From the NCBI GenBank assembly GCA_028378565.1, contig JAONMX010000009.1, positions 1 to 45,351 of the forward strand: DNA of 45,351 nt. The letters are read 5' to 3'. Source of the stretch: Bacteriovoracaceae bacterium. Lineage in GTDB: Bacteria; Bdellovibrionota; Bacteriovoracia; Bacteriovoracales; Bacteriovoracaceae. A program made the position numbers and the translations under genes. Position 1 is the first letter of the stretch. Every line of letters begins with the position of its first letter. The notes under the pieces were generated by a model that worked only from the letters and a program-made list of their open reading frames with translations, was not told where the DNA came from and did no database searches. Shown here piece by piece: positions 37,175 through 43,058 of the stretch.

Positions 37175-37190
37175 TGGCATCATTCTAGCA
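37175..37190 (+). promoter_or_regulatory. Sigma-54-like promoter
   Basis: TGGCATCATTCTAGCA has the invariant GG and GC ten bases apart (consensus TGGCAC-N5-TTGCW, two mismatches). It lies 57 bases before the ATG at 37247 and shares CATTCT and a following TATA(A/G)A with the element at 43723, ahead of another small gene. Confidence 0.55.
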
Positions 37191-37246
37191 TCTATAAAAC
37201 TGTGTTTAAGAATAAAAGATTAAAATTTTAAGAGGATTTACTAAGA

Positions 37247-37567
37247 ATGAAGCAACCTGAAAATCAATCAGATGTAGAAAACGTGGTTATGTTTCCTGCC
37301 TCAGCCCATTTTGACCATTTAGAAGATACCTTCTCCGACATGGATGAATACAGCGAACTAAAAGATCCAGACCACGCAAAAATAGAATTTAGTAGCACAT
37401 CATCACTAGAAAAAACCTTGATAGATGAACTAGCGGGACACTCTAACGAAGAGCAACAAAACTTTTATCTATCAACTCTCAAAGATGATTTAAAATATCT
37501 AAAAGAGGCCCAACAAAGAATAAAATTTTACCTCGATGAATTAGAAATCTTCATACCTAAAAAATAA
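37247..37567 (+). CDS. Small acidic cytoplasmic protein, unknown
   Basis: 106 residues, no signal peptide; acidic N-terminal half (HLEDTFSDMDEYSELKDPDH) and helical C-terminal half (FYLSTLKDDLKYLKEAQQRIKFYLDELEIFI). Ribosome-binding site AGAGGA 10 bases before ATG. Preceded by a sigma-54-like element. It marks the last ordinary gene before the tRNA-Leu region; no family recognised. Confidence 0.65.
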   Translation: MKQPENQSDVENVVMFPASAHFDHLEDTFSDMDEYSELKDPDHAKIEFSSTSSLEKTLIDELAGHSNEEQQNFYLSTLKDDLKYLKEAQQRIKFYLDELEIFIPKK

Positions 37568-37611
37568 AATCATAGACAAACTATCCGGAAATATTTAGAT
37601 TATTAATCCTT

Positions 37612-37650
37612 GCCCGGGTGGTGAAATGGTAGACACGCACGCTTGAAGGG
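37612..37650 (+). pseudogene. 5' remnant of a tRNA-Leu gene
   Basis: GCCCGGGTGGTGAAATGGTA followed by GACACGCACGCTTGAAGG resembles the acceptor 5' strand, D-arm and anticodon loop of a tRNA-Leu-type gene (GGTAGACACG D-loop). After the anticodon loop, no matching 3' anticodon stem, T-arm or acceptor strand follows: the sequence runs into AT-rich DNA. The loop would read GAA, so even the anticodon may be decayed. It sits 102 bases before an intact tRNA-Leu, as expected of an integration or deletion scar. Confidence 0.6.
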
Positions 37651-37696
37651 AATTTGGGGTTTAAAAAAATATCAATTATTACAAATATTTATATCT

Positions 37697-37735
37697 AATT
37701 GGTATATTAAAAAATAAAAATTGGTATATATTTAT
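37697..37735 (+). repeat. Direct repeat pair AATTGGTATAT before tRNA-Leu
   Basis: AATTGGTATAT occurs at 37697-37707 and 37719-37729, 22 bases apart (two helical turns), and the second copy continues into the inverted GGTATA-TATT-TATACC (37723-37738). This is the arrangement of binding sites for a dimeric protein or for an integrase/excisionase arm-site array next to a tRNA target. Unproven. Confidence 0.35.
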
Positions 37736-37751
37736 ACCATAATAATAGTTA

Positions 37752-37840
37752 GGGGTCGTGGCGGAATCGGTAGACGCGCCGCGTTGAGGTCGCGGTGGGA
37801 GTAAAATCCTGTGGAAGTTCAAATCTTCTCGGCCCCACCA
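37752..37840 (+). tRNA. tRNA-Leu(GAG)
   Basis: Acceptor GGGGTCG pairs with CGGCCCC (one G-T wobble); D-arm with GGTAGACGC; anticodon stem CCGCG/CGCGG around loop TTGAGGT giving anticodon GAG; long class II variable arm; T-arm GGAAG-TTCAAAT-CTTCT; discriminator A and encoded CCA. It reads CUY leucine codons. It forms the left boundary of the accessory region, and a broken gene begins 28 bases downstream. Confidence 0.93.
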
Positions 37841-37868
37841 ACTATTTGTTTTTAAAGGTTTTTATAGT

Positions 37869-38523
37869 ATGAATAATGAAGTTATTAATTTAGATACAGT
37901 CAAAAAGGCTCAACAATTGAGTAGATGTATCCGATTAATAAATAATAAAAATGTTCATTATTTAGACTTGGTAAAGAAACTTGAAGAAAAAAGTAAAAAC
38001 ATACAGAAATCCATCGGTGTCAATCACCATAAGAAAGCCTAATCATAAAGATAGAAAATCTTTTTCTTTTACAAAAGTAGTTGTCAATATTGACGGTAGT
38101 CGCTCCCAAACGAAAATGAGTCTTAAATCTGTTGAGTCTATTAATCGTAACTTCCGATCAAAGCTAATAGACTACAATCAAGCCATCACTCTTTTAGAAG
38201 ATGTGAAAAGAAAAGAATTAAAGATTTTAAAAGAAAAACTTGGTTTTGAATTAAATGAGAAGTCCATCATCAACAAAACAAATCAGAATGTTATTACTAA
38301 ATACCTTAATACTGAGTATACAAAAAGAAAAAATATCAAACCAATTACTCATATTCAAATAAAACAAGAAATGAAATCAATTTTAAACATTTTAGGTTCT
38401 GATGTTTCTCTTTTAAAAGATGATCAAGATACTATCTATTACAAACTGGCAAGTGATACCCGATATAGTCATGAAAATAGCGGAACAAAATATCCGGTTT
38501 CAGGTAAATTTCGGACTCCGTAG
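37869..38523 (+). pseudogene. Frame-broken gene next to tRNA-Leu, possible integrase-like N-terminus
   Basis: A first frame from ATG 37869 reads 57 residues (MNNEVINLDTVKKAQQLSR...). At the A6 run 37987-37992 a second frame takes over naturally (...LEEK then VKTYRNPSVSITIRKPNHK) and runs to 38523; reading only the second frame requires a weak TTG at 37981. Joined, about 217 residues result: basic, with a small beta-rich middle (SVSITIRKPNHKDRKSFSFTKVVVN) and helical end. Position after a tRNA and the basic character suggest the N-terminal DNA-binding part of a tyrosine recombinase, but no catalytic R-H-R-Y domain follows; the frame ends at a palindrome, where the DGR begins. Identity uncertain. 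Confidence 0.45.
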
Positions 38524-38541
38524 GGAAATATTTCCCTACGG
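38518..38541. terminator. Perfect 24-base palindrome between the broken gene and the DGR
   Basis: CCGTAGGGAAAT is followed directly by its exact reverse complement, with no loop base. It lies between the 3' end of the tRNA-proximal gene (+) and the TR end of the DGR (-), where a bidirectional transcription end is expected, though no T tract follows. It could alternatively be a binding site or an element-edge sequence. Confidence 0.4.
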
Positions 38542-38661
38542 TTGGCCCAGGAATGAAATCGAAGTGCCTTGAGGTTCTCTTTAATCCGATAAAAGTGGTC
38601 TACTACCGTAATAATAGACAATCCTTCACTTGTTGTCCTCAAGTCTGCCAACGCTAGAAAA

Positions 38662-38783
38662 ACGCAGCGAAAGCCAATGTCGTGTTCGTGTTCGAGGACG
38701 AATTGTTCAAATTGAGCGCGAACGCACCCGCGTTCGTTCCATTGTTCCAATTACCGCCGCGAAGCGCAGCGCCCCCAGAAGAA
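38662..38783 (-). repeat. DGR template repeat (TR)
   Basis: 122 bases, non-coding, 28 bases after the reverse-transcriptase stop. On the minus strand it begins with a 28-base block (positions 38756-38783) identical to VR 41377-41404, then a region of AAY codons (AAT TGG AAC AAT GGA ...), and ends in TTTCGCTGCGT shared with VR (the IMH-like end). Compared with VR, 12 of 24 TR adenines differ and 11 of roughly 55 other bases differ. The TR lacks one base near ACGACATTGG relative to VR, so copying this segment as it stands would shift the VR frame. TR and VR are much richer in G+C than their surroundings. Confidence 0.9.
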
Positions 38784-38811
38784 AAGAGGCGATTCGATTT
38801 CACACCTAATA

Positions 38812-39783
38812 TCATAATAATTGCCATGCCTCATAAGACTGCATTACTTGTGCTCTATAGGATAATGAGTACCCTTTATTCTTTAGGCGTTTTAGTTTTT
38901 TCATAAACTTCCTTTCATTTCTTTTTAAAGGAACGACACTATCTTTACTTACTAAAAAACCAAGGAAAGGAATGGGAACAAGGCCTAAAACAACATATTT
39001 ATTTGTTGGAATATTTAAGAAAAAATTCTCTTTTGCATGATTGACAAGTTTGGTCGCTACTTCTAAGGCGACCTTTTTCTCTTTGTGCATTATTATCATG
39101 TCATCCATATATCTCATATAAAAGGCATGGTCTTCTTTTTCATCCTCATAAAAATTTAAATTGAGTTCATCGCAAGCAAGACGATCTACTCCTGACAAAT
39201 AAAAATTAGCAAAAAGTTGTGAAGTCAAATTGCCAATAGGTATTCCATGCCCTCTCGCTGTAAATTCGGGAAAAGATTGTATAAGGCTCCAAAGTAATTT
39301 ATTTAGTGACTCATCACCATTGAAGCATTTTGTTATATTTTGAAACAAAACCTCATGATTGATGGAAGCAAAGTATTTACGAATATCTAACTTTACGCAG
39401 TAATAACTTTCCATTCTCTTTACTTGCTCATCCAATCTAAGAACTGCGTTTCTATTTCCCATACTGTAGCGACAAGCATAAGTTCGACACCCAAGAAAGC
39501 GATCAACTAGCGGTTCTGTGATCTTATGAATTGCTGTATGAACAATTCGATCACGAAATGGAGCGGCCATCACAAGTCTCTTTTTTGGGTCATGAACATA
39601 GAAGCTTCGATACAAACCCCATTTAAAGTTTTGAGTTGCCTTTAGTTCTTGCTCTATCGACTTGAGTTTCTCACCATAGTTAAAGATAAAGTTTTGATAG
39701 CCATATTTTGATCGCTTACCCCTTGAGCATTCATGGAATGCAGTAACAAGATTTTTAAAATCGCAAACTTGGTTAAGGAGCAT
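38812..39783 (-). CDS. DGR reverse transcriptase
   Basis: 323 residues from ATG 39783 (a TTG at 39795 in frame is an alternative; GAGAAG precedes the ATG). It copies the TR RNA into adenine-mutagenised cDNA for transfer to the VR. Reverse-transcriptase blocks: CVKLDIRKYFASIN, the DGR-type finger-palm motif GIPIGNLTSQLFANFYLS (with the SQ that separates DGR from group II intron enzymes), catalytic YMRYMDDMII (YxDD) and the thumb-side FLGFLV. It overlaps the Avd-like gene by 11 bases and is followed directly by the TR, so one transcript can carry accessory, enzyme and template. Confidence 0.93.
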   Translation of the reverse strand: MLLNQVCDFKNLVTAFHECSRGKRSKYGYQNFIFNYGEKLKSIEQELKATQNFKWGLYRSFYVHDPKKRLVMAAPFRDRIVHTAIHKITEPLVDRFLGCRTYACRYSMGNRNAVLRLDEQVKRMESYYCVKLDIRKYFASINHEVLFQNITKCFNGDESLNKLLWSLIQSFPEFTARGHGIPIGNLTSQLFANFYLSGVDRLACDELNLNFYEDEKEDHAFYMRYMDDMIIMHKEKKVALEVATKLVNHAKENFFLNIPTNKYVVLGLVPIPFLGFLVSKDSVVPLKRNERKFMKKLKRLKNKGYSLSYRAQVMQSYEAWQLL

Positions 39784-40123
39784 TTTTCTTCTCAAACTTT
39801 ATAAAGCCACCAAGCTCTCTACCAATCTCTTTTGTTATAGTTGTTATTTCTGAAAATCCCGCAACATTTAAAGCCTTTAAATCTTTTGAAAACTGAACAA
39901 GTGTTCTAACTTCATCTAAAGAATCAGATGCATTATACAAATGCTTAAGTCTAATATTTGACCTTGTGACACTTGCCTTTCTCACACTTAATAAACACTC
40001 AAGGGTTGCTTCCTCTATTTTTCTACCTAAAGTCGGGCGAAGTGCTTTCGGAAAGGTCTTTGTTCGATGAAATGTCTGTATGCTTAATTGATAACAATCA
40101 CTATATATTTTTGGATTTTTCAT
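39773..40123 (-). CDS. avd: Avd-like DGR accessory protein
   Basis: 116 residues, all-helical and basic; the length and four-helix pattern (YSDCYQLSIQTFHRTKTFPKALRPTLGRKIEE, ATLECLLSVRKAS, SLDEVRTLVQFSKDLKAL, FSEITTITKEIGRELGGFIKFE) match the bAvd family, which forms a barrel pentamer and binds the reverse transcriptase and template RNA. Overlaps both neighbours: 23 bases with the upstream HTH gene and 11 with the RT gene. Essential for retrohoming in the Bordetella phage system; same role inferred here. Confidence 0.88.
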   Translation of the reverse strand: MKNPKIYSDCYQLSIQTFHRTKTFPKALRPTLGRKIEEATLECLLSVRKASVTRSNIRLKHLYNASDSLDEVRTLVQFSKDLKALNVAGFSEITTITKEIGRELGGFIKFEKKNAP

Positions 40124-40727
40124 TCTTGTTATCTAACCTTTTAATTAATCCTGAGTAAGCAGGAAGTAGTTCATCTTCTAGTATTTCTATCACTTTCTTA
40201 TTCAATTCTTTTTCATCTTCGGTAAAATAAATTAATGCCAAGGCTGCTCCTAGCTCTATTCGAGATCTTTCATAGAGTTTAATTTTATCTTTCAAATGAA
40301 ACGCATAATATCCAGATCCAAGATGGGAGAGCGCACGATGAAAATGATCTTCAATCTTTTTTTCAAGACCTGTTTCTTTAACCATTTCCTTTACTTCACT
40401 TTTCCTAAGTATCTCTTTTGTGAGCTTAAACGCTCTTAAATTTTTTACTGAAAACTTCTTATTTTTTTCCTCTTGAGCATAATCACTTCGGTCTTTCCTG
40501 ACATTAATTATCGGATTTGAGTTATTTTGGGCTTGCTCTTTCTGCCGATGACTGAAGCCAAAACGATTAGAAAAGGAATCAAGAGATGGCCTTTTGATAT
40601 ACCATGATTTGCCGACTTTGATCGCTTCTATTTCCTTAGATTTAATATAATTAAGGACAGACCTAGTGGTAACGCCCAATAGTTCTGATGCTTCTTGTAC
40701 TGTTACTTCTTGATCTTTGTTTTTCAT
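40101..40727 (-). CDS. HTH (excisionase/MerR-like) protein fused to helical domain, DGR operon
   Basis: 208 residues. Residues ~8-55 form an excisionase-type winged helix: VTVQEASELLGVTTRSVLNYIKSKEIEAIKVGKSWYIKRPSLD. After a polar linker (~60-85), residues ~95-200 are helical (NLRAFKLTKEILRK, HFHRALSHLGSGYYAFHLKDK, LGAALALIYFTEDEKELNKKV), resembling the Avd fold in composition. It is the first gene of the HTH-avd-RT-TR operon, overlapping avd by 23 bases. It may regulate the operon or take part in DNA targeting. The ATG follows GGAAAAGCTC. Confidence 0.8.
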   Translation of the reverse strand: MKNKDQEVTVQEASELLGVTTRSVLNYIKSKEIEAIKVGKSWYIKRPSLDSFSNRFGFSHRQKEQAQNNSNPIINVRKDRSDYAQEEKNKKFSVKNLRAFKLTKEILRKSEVKEMVKETGLEKKIEDHFHRALSHLGSGYYAFHLKDKIKLYERSRIELGAALALIYFTEDEKELNKKVIEILEDELLPAYSGLIKRLDNKNEKSKNI

Positions 40728-40752
40728 GAGCTTTTCCGAAAATTCCGCATAT

Positions 40753-40769
40753 ACGTTTTATATTACGTA
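40753..40769. promoter_or_regulatory. ACGT-repeat box upstream of the DGR operon and XRE gene
   Basis: ACGTTTTATATTACGTA, with a further ACGT at 40781, lies between the divergent HTH-DGR operon (start 40727) and the XRE gene (start 40803). A 17-base box differing at one position precedes the receiver gene (43023-43039). ACGT spacing is 12 in both boxes. Likely operators for a shared regulator (inference). Confidence 0.5.
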
Positions 40770-40802
40770 CTTATTTTATTACGTTTAGGCAAGACTAATA
40801 AT

Positions 40803-41035
40803 ATGGATGATTATGGTAAAGAGGTTGTAAATTTAGGCTTAGTTTTGCGCGAACTAAGACATAGACAGGATGGACTCTAGAAGAAACAGAAGAAAATGGC
40901 TGGGATGATTGGAAATATTTACAACGTATAGAAAATGGAAAAAATATAACTATTAAGACTTTCTTAAAGCTCTGTGATCTCTATAGAATACGGCCATCAA
41001 AAGTTTTTCAAAAAGTAGAAAACAAGGATAAGTAG
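40803..41035 (+). pseudogene. Frame-broken XRE-type transcriptional regulator
   Basis: From ATG 40803 the frame reads MDDYGKEVVNLGLVLRELRHRQ and then hits a stop (TAG at 40876-40878). Adding one base at CAGGA (40866-40870) lets it continue GWTLEETEENGWDDWKYLQRIENGKNITIKTFLKLCDLYRIRPSKVF to TAG 41035, a 77-residue XRE/Cro-type helix-turn-helix protein. Gly-Trp-Thr-Leu-Glu-Glu is the recognisable start of helix 2, and the RIRPSKV end resembles VRPSKMV of the XRE gene at 45085. The single-base loss most simply comes from CAGGGATGG. Divergent from the DGR HTH gene; a hairpin terminator follows. Confidence 0.6.
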
Positions 41036-41039
41036 AGAA

Positions 41040-41093
41040 GATTTTCCGAAACTCAATTACCTTTTCCGAATTCCTTTCGGAATTTTTGGAAAG
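41040..41093 (+). repeat. TTTTCCGAA repeats
   Basis: ATTTTCCGAA (41042), CTTTTCCGAATTCCTTTCGGAATTT (41064-41088, with a TTCCGAA/TTCGGAA inverted pair) and another CTTTTCCGAAAATTCCG at 40732-40748 make a recurrent motif around the XRE/HTH gene pair. Could be operator half-sites; not assigned to any protein. Confidence 0.3.
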
Positions 41094-41113
41094 AGAGATA
41101 TTAAAATTTTTCC

Positions 41114-41132
41114 GATGCCCCTTCGGGGCATC
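41114..41132 (+). terminator. Hairpin after the XRE gene
   Basis: GATGCCCC-TTC-GGGGCATC is an eight-pair G+C-rich stem about 80 bases after the XRE stop, followed by TCATATAAAA. Probably ends transcription from the XRE gene; it also lies between VR-gene 3' end and the DGR operon, so it may insulate both. No long T tract. Confidence 0.45.
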
Positions 41133-41200
41133 TCATATAAAACAGCGATATATTGTTTTAGATATTAAGGTTTTATAATTTCCAATGACCAAGAGTCAAG

Positions 41201-41220
41201 GGATGAGCTAAAGCTCATCC
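41201..41220 (-). promoter_or_regulatory. Hairpin downstream of the VR
   Basis: GGATGAGC-TAAA-GCTCATCC: an eight-pair stem with four-base loop, about 60 bases beyond the VR 3' edge on the coding strand and absent from the TR flank. Bordetella-type DGRs require a similar hairpin/cruciform of 7-10 pairs with a 4-base loop just after the IMH in the target. The loop sequence here (TTTA on the coding strand) does not match the loop consensus I recall (GRNA), and the distance is greater. Confidence 0.4.
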
Positions 41221-41268
41221 TGCCAATTGCCTGCCAACTTAGATTTTGCTAAATGAGCAATTATGACG

Positions 41269-42801
41269 CTATGGGCGATAGACGCAGCGAAACCCAACGC
41301 CCGTGTTCGCGTACGACGGAACATTGCTCAGATCGAGCGAGAACGCACCGGCGTACCTTCCACCGCTCCAAGCACGGCCGCGAAGCGCAGCGCCCCCAGA
41401 AGAATTGCTTCCTGCGTAGTATCTGCCAATTTTATCGCATCCTTGTAGGGAGGTGTCTGTTGCTTGCCATGAATCGGGAAACATTTCATCGCCCCCTGCT
41501 ATATTGGTATCGAGGTCTACAAATTCTTTCCATGCACTTTGAGGTGATCCCTCGGAGGATATGTAGGCTTTATTAGCTGGGGTAACTGTTACGAGAGTGC
41601 TTGTCATGTCCCAATCTACCCACTCCCAAACATTTCCAGATAAATCCCAAATTTCTTCACCGTTATCGAGTGTCAGGCTTGCTGTGCCGTTATCTGACCG
41701 TCCTGAGCCAAAATCAGGGTTAGGACCGTTGTAGCCTGAATCACCGCCCGTACAAGCACTTGTTCCCCCGACATTACCTCGCATAAGGCAGCCAGACCCT
41801 ACAGATCCATCGGTCCAATTTGCGGCGACATTTTCTACGTTTCTTGCTATCGTCATCCATTCAGGATTTGAAATGAGAGCATAGGTTCCATCTGTATTAG
41901 TGTCGCTGTCTATGTCACCACGTGAGCTTTCAGAATTAAGATCGTCACACTCGTTCCAAGCATTAGTTTGATTAATTGAGACCCAAGGAGTAGAAGCTTC
42001 CTGAGAAACGGCATTACCAGATCCATCATTTTTTGCTTCATATTTCATCACACAAAAAGCAGAGACTCCTAAACCTGCATTTGCTGGAACACCTATGTAT
42101 CCAGTTGGGCAACTGTTTAAAGTGTAAGAAGCACTTGCGGTTGAACAGCTTGAAGTATTTGTTCCTGTCGCATTAGCGTAAAACGTATAAGAACCAGCGC
42201 TCAAGCTTGAAGTTGTAATATTTACAGTTGTACCTGTTGAAGCAGCAGAACCAACCTGTGTCGAGCAGCTTGAGTCTGTAAAGAGGCGTATGGTGTCGCC
42301 ACTCTTTACACCACTGATCGTTATCGTTGGTGTCTGGTCAAAAGCTGGAGAGCTTGAAGGTGAATTTAGACTTAAACCCGATGGTGCGTCTGGGGCAGAG
42401 TTAGTTGTGAAGCTAACATCATTTGTATTTGTATCGACTCTTCCTTCTGAGTCAACGCCTCTTACTCTATAGCTATATGTGTTTCCTGGAGTAAGGCCAG
42501 ATAAACTGTAAATTGCAGTTGGTGCGGCAACCGTTGAAACATATACAGTTCCCGAGCTTGTATTAAAAACTTGATAAACTACAAAATCAGCACTGTGACT
42601 CCAATTAATAACAGCACTAGTATCTGTAACCGAGCCTATTGAATCTATACCTGAAAAGCTTGCATTTGTGGTATTCGTTTCTGTCGAAGTGCTACCGCTT
42701 GCAGTTTCTCCAAAATCTGCTGTTCCAATTCCGTTACAAGCTGTCAGAGATGCTATGGATACAAGTAAGAATGTGAAATTACAAAGTCTTTTCTTATTCA
42801 T
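41269..42801 (-). CDS. DGR target lipoprotein with FGE/C-type-lectin-like variable domain
   Basis: 510 residues. Lipoprotein signal FTFLLVSIASLTAC (lipobox LTAC, Cys22). Residues ~50-140: fibronectin type III-like domain (VINWSHSADFVVYQVFN, GLTPGNTYSYRVRGVDSEG). Residues ~140-230: bacterial Ig-like domain (TPTITISGVKSGDTIRLFTD, AGSYTFYA). Residues ~230-510: formylglycine-enzyme/C-type-lectin fold used by DGR targets (CPTGYIGVPANAGLG, NGEEIWDLSGNVWEWVDW), ending in the variable repeat LRGRAWSGGRYAGAFSLDLS and NVPSYANTGVGFRCVYRP. The 41282-41404 VR is diversified by the TR. Surface-anchored binding protein, ligand unknown. A sigma-70-like promoter precedes it. Confidence 0.93.
   Translation of the reverse strand: MNKKRLCNFTFLLVSIASLTACNGIGTADFGETASGSTSTETNTTNASFSGIDSIGSVTDTSAVINWSHSADFVVYQVFNTSSGTVYVSTVAAPTAIYSLSGLTPGNTYSYRVRGVDSEGRVDTNTNDVSFTTNSAPDAPSGLSLNSPSSSPAFDQTPTITISGVKSGDTIRLFTDSSCSTQVGSAASTGTTVNITTSSLSAGSYTFYANATGTNTSSCSTASASYTLNSCPTGYIGVPANAGLGVSAFCVMKYEAKNDGSGNAVSQEASTPWVSINQTNAWNECDDLNSESSRGDIDSDTNTDGTYALISNPEWMTIARNVENVAANWTDGSVGSGCLMRGNVGGTSACTGGDSGYNGPNPDFGSGRSDNGTASLTLDNGEEIWDLSGNVWEWVDWDMTSTLVTVTPANKAYISSEGSPQSAWKEFVDLDTNIAGGDEMFPDSWQATDTSLQGCDKIGRYYAGSNSSGGAALRGRAWSGGRYAGAFSLDLSNVPSYANTGVGFRCVYRP
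41282..41404 (-). repeat. DGR variable repeat (VR)
   Basis: 123 bases at the 3' end of the lipoprotein gene. The 28 bases 41377-41404 equal the TR block 38756-38783; the opposite end shares TTTCGCTGCGT. In between it differs mainly, but not only, at TR adenine positions, changing AAY codons to Ala, Ser, Gly, Tyr and Asp codons at the ligand-facing positions of the fold. Contains one more base than TR near GGGCGTTGGG. Confidence 0.92.
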
Positions 42802-42810
42802 AATGCCCTT

Positions 42811-42838
42811 ATTATAACCTCATGTATCTATCGGACAA
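42811..42838 (-). promoter_or_regulatory. Sigma-70-type promoter of the DGR target gene
   Basis: On the minus strand TTGTCC and a perfect TATAAT lie 16 bases apart. The -10 box ends 9 bases before the ATG, so the mRNA would have almost no leader or begin near the start codon; the TATAAT may therefore be fortuitous, although AAGGG precedes the ATG. Confidence 0.4.
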
Positions 42839-42916
42839 AATGTTTACAACTTTAGGGTATTTATCACATTACTTAGTCGTGGGTTTCGCCCTTAAAAAGC
42901 CAATAAAAGTTCGCAT

Positions 42917-42944
42917 TTGACTAGGTTCACAGTTGACTAGGTTC
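42917..42944 (+). repeat. Short tandem repeat TTGACTAGGTTC
   Basis: TTGACTAGGTTC occurs at 42917-42928 and 42933-42944, separated by ACAG, in the non-coding stretch between the DGR target gene and the receiver gene. Could be a regulator site or an insertion remnant. Confidence 0.4.
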
Positions 42945-43022
42945 TAGAGGTTTAAGTGCTGGGATTAATAACAAGCTTAATCTTGAATATGATTTTTCCT
43001 ACTATAAAATAATTAATTTCTT

Positions 43023-43039
43023 ACGTATTATATTACGTA
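43023..43039 (+). promoter_or_regulatory. ACGT-repeat box upstream of the receiver gene
   Basis: ACGTATTATATTACGTA, 20 bases before the receiver ATG at 43059, matches the DGR/XRE box at 40753-40769 at 16 of 17 positions and has the same 12-base spacing of ACGT units. Confidence 0.5.
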
Positions 43040-43058
43040 ACGGTTAAAGGGTTTTTTT

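Noticed and set aside
37612-37650. A second functional tRNA-Leu
   Set aside because: No 3' half, no T-arm or acceptor match.
38469-38750. 93-residue minus-strand reading frame with GFRC-like end
   Set aside because: It covers the TR in another frame; TR is a non-coding template and the apparent peptide is a by-product.
38812-39783. Retron or group II intron reverse transcriptase
   Set aside because: The GxxxSQ motif, Avd neighbour and TR/VR pair identify it as a DGR; no msr/msd or intron domain was seen.
41253-41576. Arg-rich plus-strand reading frames over the VR
   Set aside because: Antisense to the VR of the target gene; strong codon bias of the real gene is on the minus strand.
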